Positions 37,334-45,598 are shown, counted from the stretch's first letter. The stretch: DNA of 64,000 bases from Acidipropionibacterium acidipropionici (GCF_001441165.1 NZ_CP013126.1:3439551-3503550), one strand, 5' to 3'. Notes: generated by a model from the letters alone, not told the origin. Numbers and translations are program-made.

Positions 37334-37891
37334 ATGGCCAAGCTCATCGTGTGGGACATCATCTCTGTGGACGGCTACTTCGAGGGAACACAGCAGTGGG
37401 ACCTCGACCTGCACGAGTACATCTGGGGCAAGGACCTGGAACACCTGAGCCTGAGTTTCGGCGAGGAACTCGGCCTGCTCGTCTTCGGCCGAATCACCTA
37501 CGAAGGCATGGCAGCGTACTGGCCGAACGCCACCGATGAGGGCGACATCGCGGCGTACATGAACGCCGCGCCGAAGCTTGTGGCGTCGCGCACTCTCACC
37601 GAGGCGACCTGGAACAACACGGAGGTGACGGCCGACATCGTCGGGGAGCTGACACGGCGCAAGGCCACCCTGGACCGCCCGATCTATGTCTTCGGCAGTG
37701 CCGCGCTCACCGACTCCCTCCTGCAGGCGGATCTGGTCGACGAGCTCCTCATCGGCGTCGCGCCGGCACTGCTCGGCGCGGGCCACCCCTTCTTCAAGCC
37801 CGCGTCGTCACCGCGTCCGCTGGAGCTCGTCGAGTCGCGGCCGACCGACACCGGGGGCGTTCTGCTGCGCTACGCAGTGCCTCGCGCCTGA
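37334..37891 (+). CDS. Dihydrofolate reductase-family protein (RibD C-terminal domain), second copy
   Basis: The 185-residue protein has IVWDIISVDGYFEGTQQWDLD at the N-terminus, FGRITYEGMAAYW, and PIYVFGSAALTDSLLQADLVDEL. These are hallmarks of the stand-alone DHFR-like fold. A GAAGGAG site precedes the ATG. It is distant in sequence from the neighbouring divergent paralogue. Confidence 0.87.
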   Translation: MAKLIVWDIISVDGYFEGTQQWDLDLHEYIWGKDLEHLSLSFGEELGLLVFGRITYEGMAAYWPNATDEGDIAAYMNAAPKLVASRTLTEATWNNTEVTADIVGELTRRKATLDRPIYVFGSAALTDSLLQADLVDELLIGVAPALLGAGHPFFKPASSPRPLELVESRPTDTGGVLLRYAVPRA

Positions 37892-37894
37892 GTG

Positions 37895-37998
37895 TCATGC
37901 GGGGCGATGGCGAGTCGTTCCGGGAGCGATGACGCCGAGTCCGGCGGCGTCGGCAGCCTCGCCGAGACGACGGTCATAGGTGAGGACCGCATCGGCGT
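37895..37998 (-). pseudogene. 3' part of a VapC-like PIN toxin gene cut by the IS256 element
   Basis: The minus frame reads ADAVLTYDRRLGEAADA and then AGLGVIAPG before a stop at 37895, the usual end of a PIN-domain ribonuclease. It joins precisely to the 5' part at 39447-39752 when the insertion and one copy of the 8-bp duplication are removed. Confidence 0.8.
37991..37998. repeat. Target site duplication, left copy (ATCGGCGT)
   Basis: ATCGGCGT precedes the left end of the IS256-family element and recurs at 39447-39454 after its right end, the expected 8-bp duplication for this family. Confidence 0.85.
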
Positions 37999-39446
37999 AG
38001 TAGTGCCCCTTATGGTGGTGTAACCCGCTGGTGACCAGCCCGTCGGCCTCCGCGACTTCGTGGTGGACGGCAGCGCGGTCACCGTGTGATCCTTCGAGAA
38101 AGCTCTCTACTTCTCACTCGAAAGGAACAACCACGATGACCGCTGCCCATATTGTCGACCCTGCCCGGGTCCTGGACCAAGCCCTGGGCCAGGCCTCCCC
38201 GGACCTGTTGCGCTCACTGCTGGCCACGATGATCAACATGCTGCTGTCGGCCGACGCCGACCAGGTCGCCGGCGCGGAGTACGGCCGCCCCGACCCCGAC
38301 CGCCTCGTCCAGCGCAACGGCTACCGTCACCGCGACCTGGACACCCGGGTCGGCACCGTGGATGTGGCGATCCCCAAGCTCCGCCAGGGCAGCTACTTCC
38401 CCGAGTGGCTGCTGGAGCGGCGCAAGCGCGCCGAGTCGGCGATGATCACCGTGGTCGCCGACGCCTACCTGGCCGGGGTCTCCACCCGCCGGATGGACAA
38501 GCTCGTCAAGCAGCTGGGTATCGACTCCTTGTCGAAGTCCCAGGTCTCGCGGATGGCCGCCGACCTCGACGCCCAGGTCGAGGCCTTCCGCCACAGGCCT
38601 CTGGGCGAGGCGGGCCCGTTCACGTTCGTGGCCGCTGACGCCCTGACGATGAAGGTCCGGGAAGCCGGACGGGTCATCAACGCGGTCGTGCTGACCGCGA
38701 CCGGGGTCAACGCTGACGGCCACCGGGAGGTCCTGGGCCTCCAGGTCGCCACCGCTGAGACCGGGCCGGCCTGGAACACGTTCTTCGCCGATCTGGTGGC
38801 CCGGGGCCTGTCCGGGGTGCGGCTGGTCACCTCGGATGCCCATGCCGGGCTGAGGGAGGCGATCGCGGCGAACCTGCCCGGGGCGGCCTGGCAGCGGTGC
38901 CGGACCCACTACGCGGCCAATCTGATGAGCGTGTGTCCCAAGAGCCTGTGGCCGGCGGTCAAGGCCATGCTCCACTCGGTCTACGACCAGCCCTCCCCGG
39001 CCGCCGTGGATGCCCAGTTCGACCGGCTGCTGGACTATGTGGAGGCCAAGCTTCCCCAGGTCCATGCCCATCTGGACGCCGCGCGGGCCGACCTGTTGGC
39101 GTTCACGAGTTTCCCGGTCGACGTGTGGCGCCAGATCTGGTCGAACAATCCCCAGGAGCGGCTGAACAAGGAGATCCGGAGGCGTACCGATGCCGTGGGG
39201 ATCTTCCCCAACAGGGAGGCCGTCATCCGGCTCGTCGGGGCCGTGCTGGCCGAGCAGACCGATGAGTGGGCCGAGGGCCGGCGCTACCTGGGCCTGGAGG
39301 TCCTGGAACGCTCACGGATCCCTCAGACCCCCGTCAGCGAAGACCAGACCCGCCTGGAAGGAGCAGACCCCATCCCACCCGAACTGACAGCCTGACCCCG
39401 TATCGAAAGATCACGAAACGGATACACCACTACAAGGGACTTGACC
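37999..39446 (+). mobile_element. IS256-family insertion sequence (1448 bp)
   Basis: The element has imperfect 27-bp inverted ends. Both contain the shared core CCCTT followed by GTGGTGTA when the right end is reverse-complemented. It carries one transposase gene and is bounded by the 8-bp direct repeat ATCGGCGT. It inserted into a PIN-domain gene. Confidence 0.87.
38136..39395 (+). CDS. IS256-family transposase
   Basis: This 419-residue DDE transposase carries the mutator-type pattern: Asp in FVAADALTMKVREAGR, Asp in RLVTSDAHAGLREAI and Glu in NNPQERLNKEIRRRTDAVGIFPN. It appears full length and so may still be active. An AAAGGA site precedes the ATG. The frame upstream to 38031 is the left end of the element, not coding. 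Confidence 0.95.
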   Translation: MTAAHIVDPARVLDQALGQASPDLLRSLLATMINMLLSADADQVAGAEYGRPDPDRLVQRNGYRHRDLDTRVGTVDVAIPKLRQGSYFPEWLLERRKRAESAMITVVADAYLAGVSTRRMDKLVKQLGIDSLSKSQVSRMAADLDAQVEAFRHRPLGEAGPFTFVAADALTMKVREAGRVINAVVLTATGVNADGHREVLGLQVATAETGPAWNTFFADLVARGLSGVRLVTSDAHAGLREAIAANLPGAAWQRCRTHYAANLMSVCPKSLWPAVKAMLHSVYDQPSPAAVDAQFDRLLDYVEAKLPQVHAHLDAARADLLAFTSFPVDVWRQIWSNNPQERLNKEIRRRTDAVGIFPNREAVIRLVGAVLAEQTDEWAEGRRYLGLEVLERSRIPQTPVSEDQTRLEGADPIPPELTA

Positions 39447-39454
39447 ATCGGCGT
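39447..39454. repeat. Target site duplication, right copy (ATCGGCGT)
   Basis: Second copy of the 8-bp duplication flanking the IS256-family element. Confidence 0.85.
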
Positions 39455-39752
39455 CGAGGCGGATCGCGGCCTCCAGATGAAGGGCATCCAGCGTCTGGAG
39501 ATACGGCATCGGGAGCAGTCCGGCATTGCGGAAGACGGCCCGATCCAGCGCAGCGAGAGACACGCCGTCGAGCAGCGCGGTCACGTCGGCCTGGTCGAGC
39601 CCCTCACGGATCGCCAGGCGGCGCAGCTCAGCCTCGAGAAGGTCGCTGGACACCAGGGTGGCGGAATCCAGATCCAGCCATGTGAGAAGCGCCTCGCTCT
39701 CAGGCCGTGCGACGCCCCGCTGTGCACCTGTTTCCGCAAGAATCGATTCCAT
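39447..39752 (-). pseudogene. 5' part of a VapC-like PIN toxin gene cut by the IS256 element
   Basis: The minus frame includes LLTWLDLDSATLVSSDLLEAEL and LQTLDALHLEAAIRLDAD, the central part of a PIN domain with its conserved Glu and Asp. The opening DTS-like motif with the first catalytic Asp is not visible, so the 5' end is also damaged or replaced. The ATG at 39752 overlaps the start of the divergent TPR gene. No matching VapB antitoxin gene is adjacent. Confidence 0.7.
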
Positions 39753-40245
39753 GGCCGACACATTGGATCAGTGGGAGGCATCGGTAGCGAGCCTTTGGGA
39801 GCGCTTCGAAACTCTGGACTGCGATACCGGGGTGGCGGCGATGCGTGATCTCGCGGCAACCTGCCCGGCATCCGATGGGAGAGCAGCGTTCGAGCTGGCG
39901 GGGATGTACGACTCGATGGGCTTCGAGGCACAGGCCGGTGCGCAGTACGAGAAGGCTCTCGAGCTCGGTCTCGACGAGGCGCGTCACGCCCGGCTCGCCG
40001 TCCAGTACGGCTCGACACTGCGCAATCTCGGCCGCCTCGAAGAGGCAATCGCCGTCCTGCGAACCGCCCCGACCCACGAGTCGACGGGCACCGCGCCACG
40101 CCTCATGCTGGCCCTGGCCCTGCACAGCGCCGGACGCAAGGACGAGGCCCTGCAGGTCGCGATCGAGGCACAGATCGACGTCCTTCCCCGCTACCAGCGA
40201 TCCATGAGGCACTACGCCGCCGACCTCTACGATCCGTCGGCCTGA
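39751..40245 (+). CDS. Tetratricopeptide repeat protein
   Basis: The 164-residue helical protein has TPR-like units, including AAFELAGMYDSMGFEAQAGAQYEKALELG and RLAVQYGSTLRNLGRLEEAIAVLRTA, read here as separate repeats. TPRs mediate protein contacts, so its partner cannot be named. It starts at an ATG facing the broken PIN gene. Confidence 0.8.
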   Translation: MADTLDQWEASVASLWERFETLDCDTGVAAMRDLAATCPASDGRAAFELAGMYDSMGFEAQAGAQYEKALELGLDEARHARLAVQYGSTLRNLGRLEEAIAVLRTAPTHESTGTAPRLMLALALHSAGRKDEALQVAIEAQIDVLPRYQRSMRHYAADLYDPSA

Positions 40246-40264
40246 GCCCCCGTGAGCACTCGAC

Positions 40265-41074
40265 CTACGATCGCCCTGAATCCCGCTTCCAGATGTACGG
40301 GGTGGTGGTCGATACCTTGATCAGGCCGGATCGCTCCAGGATCGGACGCGAGAACTCGGTCGAGTCACTGTGGATCAGCGTCTTCCCGAAAGTCAGCGCC
40401 GACCGGGCCCGTGCCGCCGTCAGCGCCCGGTAGATCCCTCTCCCTCGCCACGGCTCAAGCGTCGCGCCGCCCCAGATCCCGGCGACGTCGCTGCCCGCGA
40501 CGGGTTCCAGACGCCCGGCGCTGACCATCCGGCCGGCGTCCTCGGCCACCCACAGCTCCATGCCGTCACGGCGGGCCAGCCTTGCCAGGACGTCGTCGGC
40601 CCGCTGCCGGGAGACCGGATCCCCGAAGGCCTCGTCGGCCATCGCGCTCATGGCACGCACATCGGGTTCGTCGGTGATGCGTCGCAGCGTGACGCCGTCG
40701 GGCAGCGGCACATCGACGGCGAGCAGACGGGCCTCGCCGATCATGATCGACTCCGTCTCCTCCGGCACGAACCCGGCCTCGACCAGGGCGTCGTGCAGGC
40801 CAGGGGCGGCGTCGTGCCCGCGGGTCTTCCATTCGATCTCCCGGATCCCGTCCTGCCCCGTGTAATAGCTCAGGGCCTCACCCACCAGAGCTCGAATCTG
40901 CACGGCGTCGGCTCCGTTCAGATCTCGATAGGTGACGAATCCGCGCCCGCCGGCGAATGTCACCAGCCTCAGCGACCCGAGTCTCTTCACACTGATCGCA
41001 CTGGGCGTCTCGGCATCGGTGCGCAGCTGATCGTCATAGGCTGCGAGGAGTCCCACCTTGTCCAGAATCACCAC
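40265..41074 (-). CDS. GNAT-family N-acetyltransferase
   Basis: The 269-residue protein has a C-terminal GNAT fold with the acetyl-CoA motif WRGRGIYRALTAARARSAL and a separate N-terminal region of about 120 residues. The acceptor substrate is unknown. Starts at GTG 41074 or 41071 fit; there is no ATG in range. It is divergent from a second GNAT gene. Confidence 0.78.
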   Translation of the reverse strand: MVILDKVGLLAAYDDQLRTDAETPSAISVKRLGSLRLVTFAGGRGFVTYRDLNGADAVQIRALVGEALSYYTGQDGIREIEWKTRGHDAAPGLHDALVEAGFVPEETESIMIGEARLLAVDVPLPDGVTLRRITDEPDVRAMSAMADEAFGDPVSRQRADDVLARLARRDGMELWVAEDAGRMVSAGRLEPVAGSDVAGIWGGATLEPWRGRGIYRALTAARARSALTFGKTLIHSDSTEFSRPILERSGLIKVSTTTPYIWKRDSGRS

Positions 41075-41153
41075 GCAACTATCGCCCTCGGCGCCACCCG
41101 GATCAACCGCGCCGCCGGCCGGGCCGGGCCGGGCCCGTACCAGAGGAGTCACA

Positions 41154-41582
41154 GTGGAAACCGTGTACGCGACGGGGGCGATCCCCTCGCAGGAGGAGGC
41201 CGTCCGCCTGTACGACTCGGTCGGCTGGTCGGCCTACACCCGGGACCCCGAACTCCTGGTCGACGCGCTGGTGGCGTCGCTGTCGGTGGTGACCGCACGC
41301 GTGGATGACGAGCTCGTCGGCCTGGCCCGGGTCGTCGGTGACGGACTGACGATCGTCTACCTCCAGGACATTCTGGTGGCTCCCTCCCACCAGCGCCTCG
41401 GCATCGGCCGGGAATTGCTGCGTCAGGTGTTCGAGCCGTACTCCGAGGTGCGTCAGAGAGTCCTGCTGACCGATGACGAGCCGGGACAGCGCCTGTTCTA
41501 CGAGGCGATGGGATTCCGCGAGGTGCATGACCTGGCCCCCAGACTGAACGCCTTCGTCCATCTCGACCGGAGCACCGAATGA
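41154..41582 (+). CDS. GNAT-family N-acetyltransferase
   Basis: This 142-residue GNAT has the acetyl-CoA loop VAPSHQRLGIGRELLRQVF and a C-terminal FYEAMGFREVHDL, the standard ends of the fold. A GAGGAG site supports the GTG start at 41154. The acceptor is unknown; the short size suits a small-molecule acetyltransferase. Confidence 0.85.
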   Translation: METVYATGAIPSQEEAVRLYDSVGWSAYTRDPELLVDALVASLSVVTARVDDELVGLARVVGDGLTIVYLQDILVAPSHQRLGIGRELLRQVFEPYSEVRQRVLLTDDEPGQRLFYEAMGFREVHDLAPRLNAFVHLDRSTE

Positions 41583-41660
41583 TCAGACGGGATTTGTGGC
41601 GAATCCTCGTGGGTAGTCACCACAGGAGCCGCCACACATGGGTGCGGCATCGATCCCCGG

Positions 41661-41679
41661 CCCGTCACCCGGCGATCAC
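41661..41679. repeat. 19-bp direct repeat flanking the HepT/MntA cassette, copy 1
   Basis: CCCGTCACCCGGCGATCAC occurs here and at 42434-42452. It contains the hepT stop codon here and the stop region of the 81-residue gene there. Confidence 0.8.
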
Positions 41680-42011
41680 TCGGTAGCCACGTAGCTCCGG
41701 AGCACTTCAGCGAGTGGCGGGAGATGGGTCTCGACGACATCGCGGACAATGTCGGGATCGACGCCGAAGTACCGGTGGACCAGGATGTTTCGGAAACCGC
41801 GGATCTGCGGCCAAGCGATCTCTGGATGCGCACCGGTGAGCTCTTCGGGAAGATACTTGGCGGCTTCGCCGATGATCTGGAGGTTGCGCTCGATCGCGTC
41901 CTCCGCCATTTCCACGTCGCCTACGTCCCCCTCAAGAGCGGCGGCGTAACGTTGGCATCGCTGAATGGCCTCAAGAGCATCAGCGATCCGTCGTGCTGGA
42001 TCACGGGTCAC
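41676..42011 (-). CDS. hepT: HepT-like ribonuclease toxin (DUF86)
   Basis: The 111-residue HEPN protein has the catalytic RNILVHRYF motif (Rx4HxY) after a helix with AEDAIERNLQIIGEAAKYL. HepT family toxins are RNases kept inactive by AMPylation by the MntA partner. It overlaps mntA by four bases. Its stop codon lies in a 19-bp direct repeat. Confidence 0.9.
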   Translation of the reverse strand: MTRDPARRIADALEAIQRCQRYAAALEGDVGDVEMAEDAIERNLQIIGEAAKYLPEELTGAHPEIAWPQIRGFRNILVHRYFGVDPDIVRDVVETHLPPLAEVLRSYVATE

Positions 42012-42337
42012 AACGCGACCGCGTCGACGAGAGCCGAGGACGAAACCGGCCGCTTCAGAAGCTGGACCGGAAACACATCAATATCGTCCCGGCCAAACAG
42101 CTCTCGGGTCTCCTCCATCAAGCCAGAGGCCCGCATGAGCAGGTTCCCGTCCGCAGGATCCATCTCCACGAGGATGTCGATATCGGATCCCGCATGTGCA
42201 GTACCTCGGGCGACGGAGCCGAAAAGCCTCGGGCTGGTCGCACCATACCGGTCGAGGAGAATTTGAAACTCGTCACGCCGCGCGTCGAGCAGCTCGCGCA
42301 GAGCGAGCGTCTCCGGTGTCACAGTGGCCTCGGGCAT
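42008..42337 (-). CDS. mntA: MntA-like minimal nucleotidyltransferase antitoxin
   Basis: The 109-residue protein has the nucleotidyltransferase motif LFGSVARGTAHAGSDIDILVE, i.e. GSx10DxD. In characterised HepT/MntA pairs it transfers AMP to a tyrosine of HepT to neutralise it. It is the first gene of the pair. Confidence 0.9.
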   Translation of the reverse strand: MPEATVTPETLALRELLDARRDEFQILLDRYGATSPRLFGSVARGTAHAGSDIDILVEMDPADGNLLMRASGLMEETRELFGRDDIDVFPVQLLKRPVSSSALVDAVAL

Positions 42338-42433
42338 GTCTTAAGGATATCGCCAGGCCATGACGGATCGCTGTCTTGAGGGGGAGGCACCCATCGCCCA
42401 GTACGCAGTGACGTCTGGCCAGCCGACACCCTC

Positions 42434-42452
42434 CCCGTCACCCGGCGATCAC
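42434..42452. repeat. 19-bp direct repeat flanking the HepT/MntA cassette, copy 2
   Basis: Second copy of CCCGTCACCCGGCGATCAC. The similarity continues imperfectly for about ten bases to its right. Confidence 0.8.
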
Positions 42453-42683
42453 CCGATAGTCCCCCGCCCGCGCCAGGGCCGCCGCGATCAACTCCCGGGT
42501 GGGCCGGACGCTGTCCTTGTGCTTGATCCACAGCCGCGTCGGCCCACCGGGCGAGATCTCGAAGGTCGCCTGCCCCAGGCCGCGCTCGGCGAAGATCTCG
42601 AACAGCGCCTGCAGCGCCTTCCTGGTGTCGGCGTCGTCGACCACGCCCTCCACCAGGAAACAGGTCGACACGATCCTCGTCAC
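42438..42683 (-). CDS. Small hypothetical protein next to the molybdoenzyme gene
   Basis: The 81-residue product starts at a GTG at 42683, five bases after the upstream stop. It reads as alpha/beta with STCFLVEGVVDDADTRKAL and ends GDYRVIAG. It lacks the CxxC metal site of copper chaperones. Because it is tightly linked to the molybdopterin oxidoreductase gene, it may assist that protein. No family is recognised. Confidence 0.6.
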   Translation of the reverse strand: MTRIVSTCFLVEGVVDDADTRKALQALFEIFAERGLGQATFEISPGGPTRLWIKHKDSVRPTRELIAAALARAGDYRVIAG

Positions 42684-42688
42684 GGGAG

Positions 42689-44212
42689 TCAGATCCTTCC
42701 ATTGAAGGCCTGTAGAGCGGAGTCCTCGCGGGTCCCGCCACGGCCGTCGCCGTAGTCGGCGAAGTCGTGGATCCACATGAGACGGGAGATCCACTTGACG
42801 TGCTTGTAGCCGTGGTTGGACTCCACCCGCGTCCGGGCGGGGCCGCCGAGGTAGTCCTCGATCTCGTGCCCGTTGCGCTCGTAGGCGAGGATCGACGTCG
42901 CCTCCGCCATGGTGTCCAGATCGATACAGGCGTAGAACGGCTCGCGCGGACGGTTGTCGTACATCTTCTGCGCCAGCCCGTACGACTCCGCCAGGAGGTA
43001 GCGGGCACCCTCGGGTCGGGGCCCGAGGACCTCCATCACATCGGTGAGACGCACCCCCGTCCACCGGGAGGTGGCCGACCAGCCCTGCATGCAGGTGTGT
43101 GTCGCGACGTAGGAGTGCCGCGGCAACTTCTTGAGGTCATCGACGCTCAGCACCTTCTCGACGTCGTTGATGTCATCGCGGACGGTGATCGTCAGCCCCT
43201 CCCAGTTGTTGTCCCGCGCCTTCACCCACACCGTCGATTCCTCCTCGGTGGGCGGCAGCCCGTTGGTCCAGTGGAATTTGGAGACATCGGCATCGGTGTC
43301 GACGGTGTTCGCGGCGCCGAGCGGACGCAGGCGGTTGAGGAAGATCTTCCGCCCGATCTCGGTGAAGGCGGCGGTGAACCGCTGGGCGCGAGCCCGGTCC
43401 GCCAGCGACCAGTAGGACAGCGCGATCCAGAAGACCACCACCGCGACGATTGTCACGACCACGATGACCAGGGCCTGGGCCGCTCTGGCCGAGGTGACCT
43501 CCCCGCCGCCGAACACCATGTGGATGACGTTGTGCTCGCGGTGGACCAGGAACACCAGCGAGACATGGACCACGATGAAACCGGCGAACAGCACCATGCA
43601 GATGAAGTGGAGCGACCTGGCACCCTGGTGCCCGCCCAGCAGTTTGATCAACCTTGGGAACCGGTTGCGGATCGCTGGCGACATCGCGACACCGGTCAGC
43701 ATCAGGAACGGCGCCAGAATGAAGATGACGAAGGTGTACCCGAGCATCTGCAGCGAATCGTAGGGCTGGAAATGGCTGATGTCGGGCACGTCGAGGCTCA
43801 GGTAGGTCTTCAACGACTCCCACGCCTCACCGAAGACGTCCCACGACGTCGGGATGATGCGCCGCCACAGTCCGGTGGCGAAGAGCAACGTCACGTAGAC
43901 GATCCCGTTGAGGACCCACAGCATCACCGACAGGCCGTGCCAGTGGCGACCCAGGCCGATGTTCTCCCGGCCGGGCAGGGACAGGATGGGCGAGACGGAC
44001 TTCTCATCCATCAGCGAGGTGTAGACGCCCTCCTCATCGGGAAGCTCGCGCCTGGTGAATTTCAGCCATTCGGTCTTCGGCGCGCATTCGTTGCGCCACC
44101 ACAACCGGGGAAGGGATGAGAGCATCTCGATCCCGGATCGGATGAGCATGCCCATGAGGACGAAGTTGAGGAGGTGTTGGGCCCGCAGCCATAGCGGGAA
44201 GTCGATCTCCAT
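42689..44212 (-). CDS. Fusion of cytochrome b561-type membrane domain and sulfite-oxidase-type molybdopterin domain
   Basis: Residues 1 to about 270 form a heme b membrane domain with four or five helices and paired histidines such as GLGRHWHGLSVMLW and LHFICMVLFAGFIVVHVSLV. The C-terminal half is a sulfite-oxidase-like molybdenum cofactor domain: Cys374 in THTCMQGWSATSRWTGV is the expected Mo ligand, and SNHGYKHVKWISR is conserved. This would pair substrate oxidation or reduction directly with the quinone pool. An AAAGGAG site supports ATG 44212. Which face the Mo domain occupies, and its substrate, are unknown; there is no Tat signal. Confidence 0.85.
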   Translation of the reverse strand: MEIDFPLWLRAQHLLNFVLMGMLIRSGIEMLSSLPRLWWRNECAPKTEWLKFTRRELPDEEGVYTSLMDEKSVSPILSLPGRENIGLGRHWHGLSVMLWVLNGIVYVTLLFATGLWRRIIPTSWDVFGEAWESLKTYLSLDVPDISHFQPYDSLQMLGYTFVIFILAPFLMLTGVAMSPAIRNRFPRLIKLLGGHQGARSLHFICMVLFAGFIVVHVSLVFLVHREHNVIHMVFGGGEVTSARAAQALVIVVVTIVAVVVFWIALSYWSLADRARAQRFTAAFTEIGRKIFLNRLRPLGAANTVDTDADVSKFHWTNGLPPTEEESTVWVKARDNNWEGLTITVRDDINDVEKVLSVDDLKKLPRHSYVATHTCMQGWSATSRWTGVRLTDVMEVLGPRPEGARYLLAESYGLAQKMYDNRPREPFYACIDLDTMAEATSILAYERNGHEIEDYLGGPARTRVESNHGYKHVKWISRLMWIHDFADYGDGRGGTREDSALQAFNGRI

Positions 44213-44534
44213 CGCTCTCTCCTTTGAGAGTCGACACACGGATGTGACAGGTGAGTATTCGGTTATGGGTCGAGCAGCTCGACGTCGTGGGCCGCTGCGA
44301 CGACGGCCCTCCAGTCCACCGCCCTCCGGCCGCCACCCACGTTGGTCGCGACCCGGCGATGCGTGAGTCCTGTGACAGGTCCGCGTCGGTTGCAGTCGTT
44401 ATTTTTACGGATACTCTAGCGAAAAATCATTCGATGTACGTCAGATCGCGCGGATCAGCCAGCAGGTCCGCCGACGAACTCACCCCGACCCCCGGTGAGC
44501 TCCACGTCGGGGTGGGTAGGAGATCAGGCCACGG
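44213..44534. other. Non-coding gap with a local AT-rich stretch
   Basis: No gene is seen in these 322 bases. The stretch near 44396-44432 is unusually AT-rich for this genome and could hold the promoter of the molybdoenzyme gene, which points leftwards. Confidence 0.4.
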
Positions 44535-44954
44535 TCAGCCCAGATCCTCGAAACTGTCCTCGCCTGGACGCCAGACCATCCATGCGCGATCAGTGAAGCC
44601 CGTGAGCTCCGCGATCTCGACGTGAACCTCGTCGGGCCCCGGATGGACGATCAGCGCGCCCGTGTCGAAGCAGATGCCGATTCCGGTTCCCGTCTGCTCC
44701 GAGGTCGACAGCACCGTCCCGGGCGCGAGCTTCACCAGCTCATCCGCGTATCCCCGATCGGCCTTGGTCCAGACACGCCCGCCCGCGTCAACCCTCGGCC
44801 AGACGTAGCAGGGCAGGGTCACAGGCTCCGGGCTGCTCAGTTCACCGTCGAACTTGAGCTGGACGTAGTCGTTCAGCACGAACTCCACCGAGTACATCCG
44901 GTCCCCGACGAGGCGGGACAGCAACTCATTGGACACGTAGTCGCCGCTGGCCAT
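44535..44954 (-). CDS. Hypothetical protein linked to higBA, paralogue of the 18005-18418 gene
   Basis: This 139-residue protein starts at an ATG that shares one base with the higA stop (TGATG), so it is translated together with higA. It shares SNELLSRLVGDRMYSVEF, PGTVLSTSEQTGTG and VEIAELTGFTDRAWMVWRPG with the product at 18005-18418. Function is unknown; the coupling suggests a third component of the toxin-antitoxin operon. Confidence 0.68.
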   Translation of the reverse strand: MASGDYVSNELLSRLVGDRMYSVEFVLNDYVQLKFDGELSSPEPVTLPCYVWPRVDAGGRVWTKADRGYADELVKLAPGTVLSTSEQTGTGIGICFDTGALIVHPGPDEVHVEIAELTGFTDRAWMVWRPGEDSFEDLG

Positions 44955-45274
44955 CACACGCCCCGGAGCGGCGTGATGGCGGCGATCTGCTCGCCTGCTT
45001 CGTCCTCGGCCCTGTCGAGTTCGTAGCGACTCTGCAGGTTAATCCAGAACTCCGCCGAGGTATCGAAGTACCTTGCGAGCCGAAGCGCGGTGTCCGCCGA
45101 GATGCCCTGCTTGCCGTGCACGATCTCGTTGATCCGGCGCGGCGGCACACCGATGGACACGGCGAGCTTGTTCTGCGTGATCCCGAAGCCCTCGATGAAG
45201 TCCTCCATCAGGATCTCCCCCGGATGGATCGGCTCGATCAGGTCAGCTTCAGTGGTAGTCGACGAGTTCGACAT
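44954..45274 (-). CDS. higA: HigA-family antitoxin, copy 1
   Basis: The 106-residue protein has an Xre-type helix-turn-helix after EPIHPGEILMEDFIEGF, with ITQNKLAVSIGVPPRRINEIV. It should neutralise HigB and repress the operon. GGAGG eight bases upstream supports the ATG at 45274, inside the end of higB. Its N-terminal half is identical to copy 2, but the C-terminal half differs. Confidence 0.92.
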   Translation of the reverse strand: MSNSSTTTEADLIEPIHPGEILMEDFIEGFGITQNKLAVSIGVPPRRINEIVHGKQGISADTALRLARYFDTSAEFWINLQSRYELDRAEDEAGEQIAAITPLRGV

Positions 45275-45530
45275 CTTCTGCACCTCCATCTCTCCAGACG
45301 AAGCAGAGACGCCACTGCGCGTTGACGCGAATGCTGTGTTGCCCACGACGGCCGCCGACCAGTCGCTCCAACCGGTTCCCCGGCGGGATCCGGAGGTCCT
45401 CGACGTCCTTCGCCGCGTGGATCAGCTCGAGCTTCCGCAGGGTCGCTCGCTGCACGGTTCTGTCGACACGCTTGACGTACTGCTCGCGCCAGATCCGCTC
45501 GGTGTCCTTACTGCCGAACGATCTGATCAC
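45249..45530 (-). CDS. higB: HigB-family RelE-like toxin, copy 1
   Basis: The 93-residue product is a HigB mRNA interferase: KLELIHAAKDVEDLRIPPGN, RLVGGRRGQHSIRVNAQWR and CFVWRDGGAEDVELVDYH are family hallmarks. The toxin gene comes first and overlaps higA by 26 bases. It is identical in sequence to the copy at 51135-51416. Confidence 0.93.
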   Translation of the reverse strand: MIRSFGSKDTERIWREQYVKRVDRTVQRATLRKLELIHAAKDVEDLRIPPGNRLERLVGGRRGQHSIRVNAQWRLCFVWRDGGAEDVELVDYH

Positions 45531-45542
45531 AGGACGAGTATA

Positions 45543-45574
45543 TGACGGGACCCGTCATTAACGCTACACGTTAA
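45543..45574. promoter_or_regulatory. Two adjacent palindromes upstream of higBA copy 1
   Basis: TGACGGGACCCGTCA (45543-45557) is a perfect palindrome about a central A, and TTAACG-N5-CGTTAA (45558-45574) follows immediately. They sit just upstream of higB and are candidates for HigA operators. Confidence 0.6.
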
Positions 45575-45576
45575 AC

Positions 45577-45598
45577 CGGAACTCCACCGAGTTCCGGC
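45577..45598. repeat. Repeated 22-bp hairpin, copy 1
   Basis: CCGGAACTC and GAGTTCCGG form a perfect 9-bp stem with a 4-base loop. The same 22 bases occur at 49098-49119 and 51463-51484. Confidence 0.8.
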
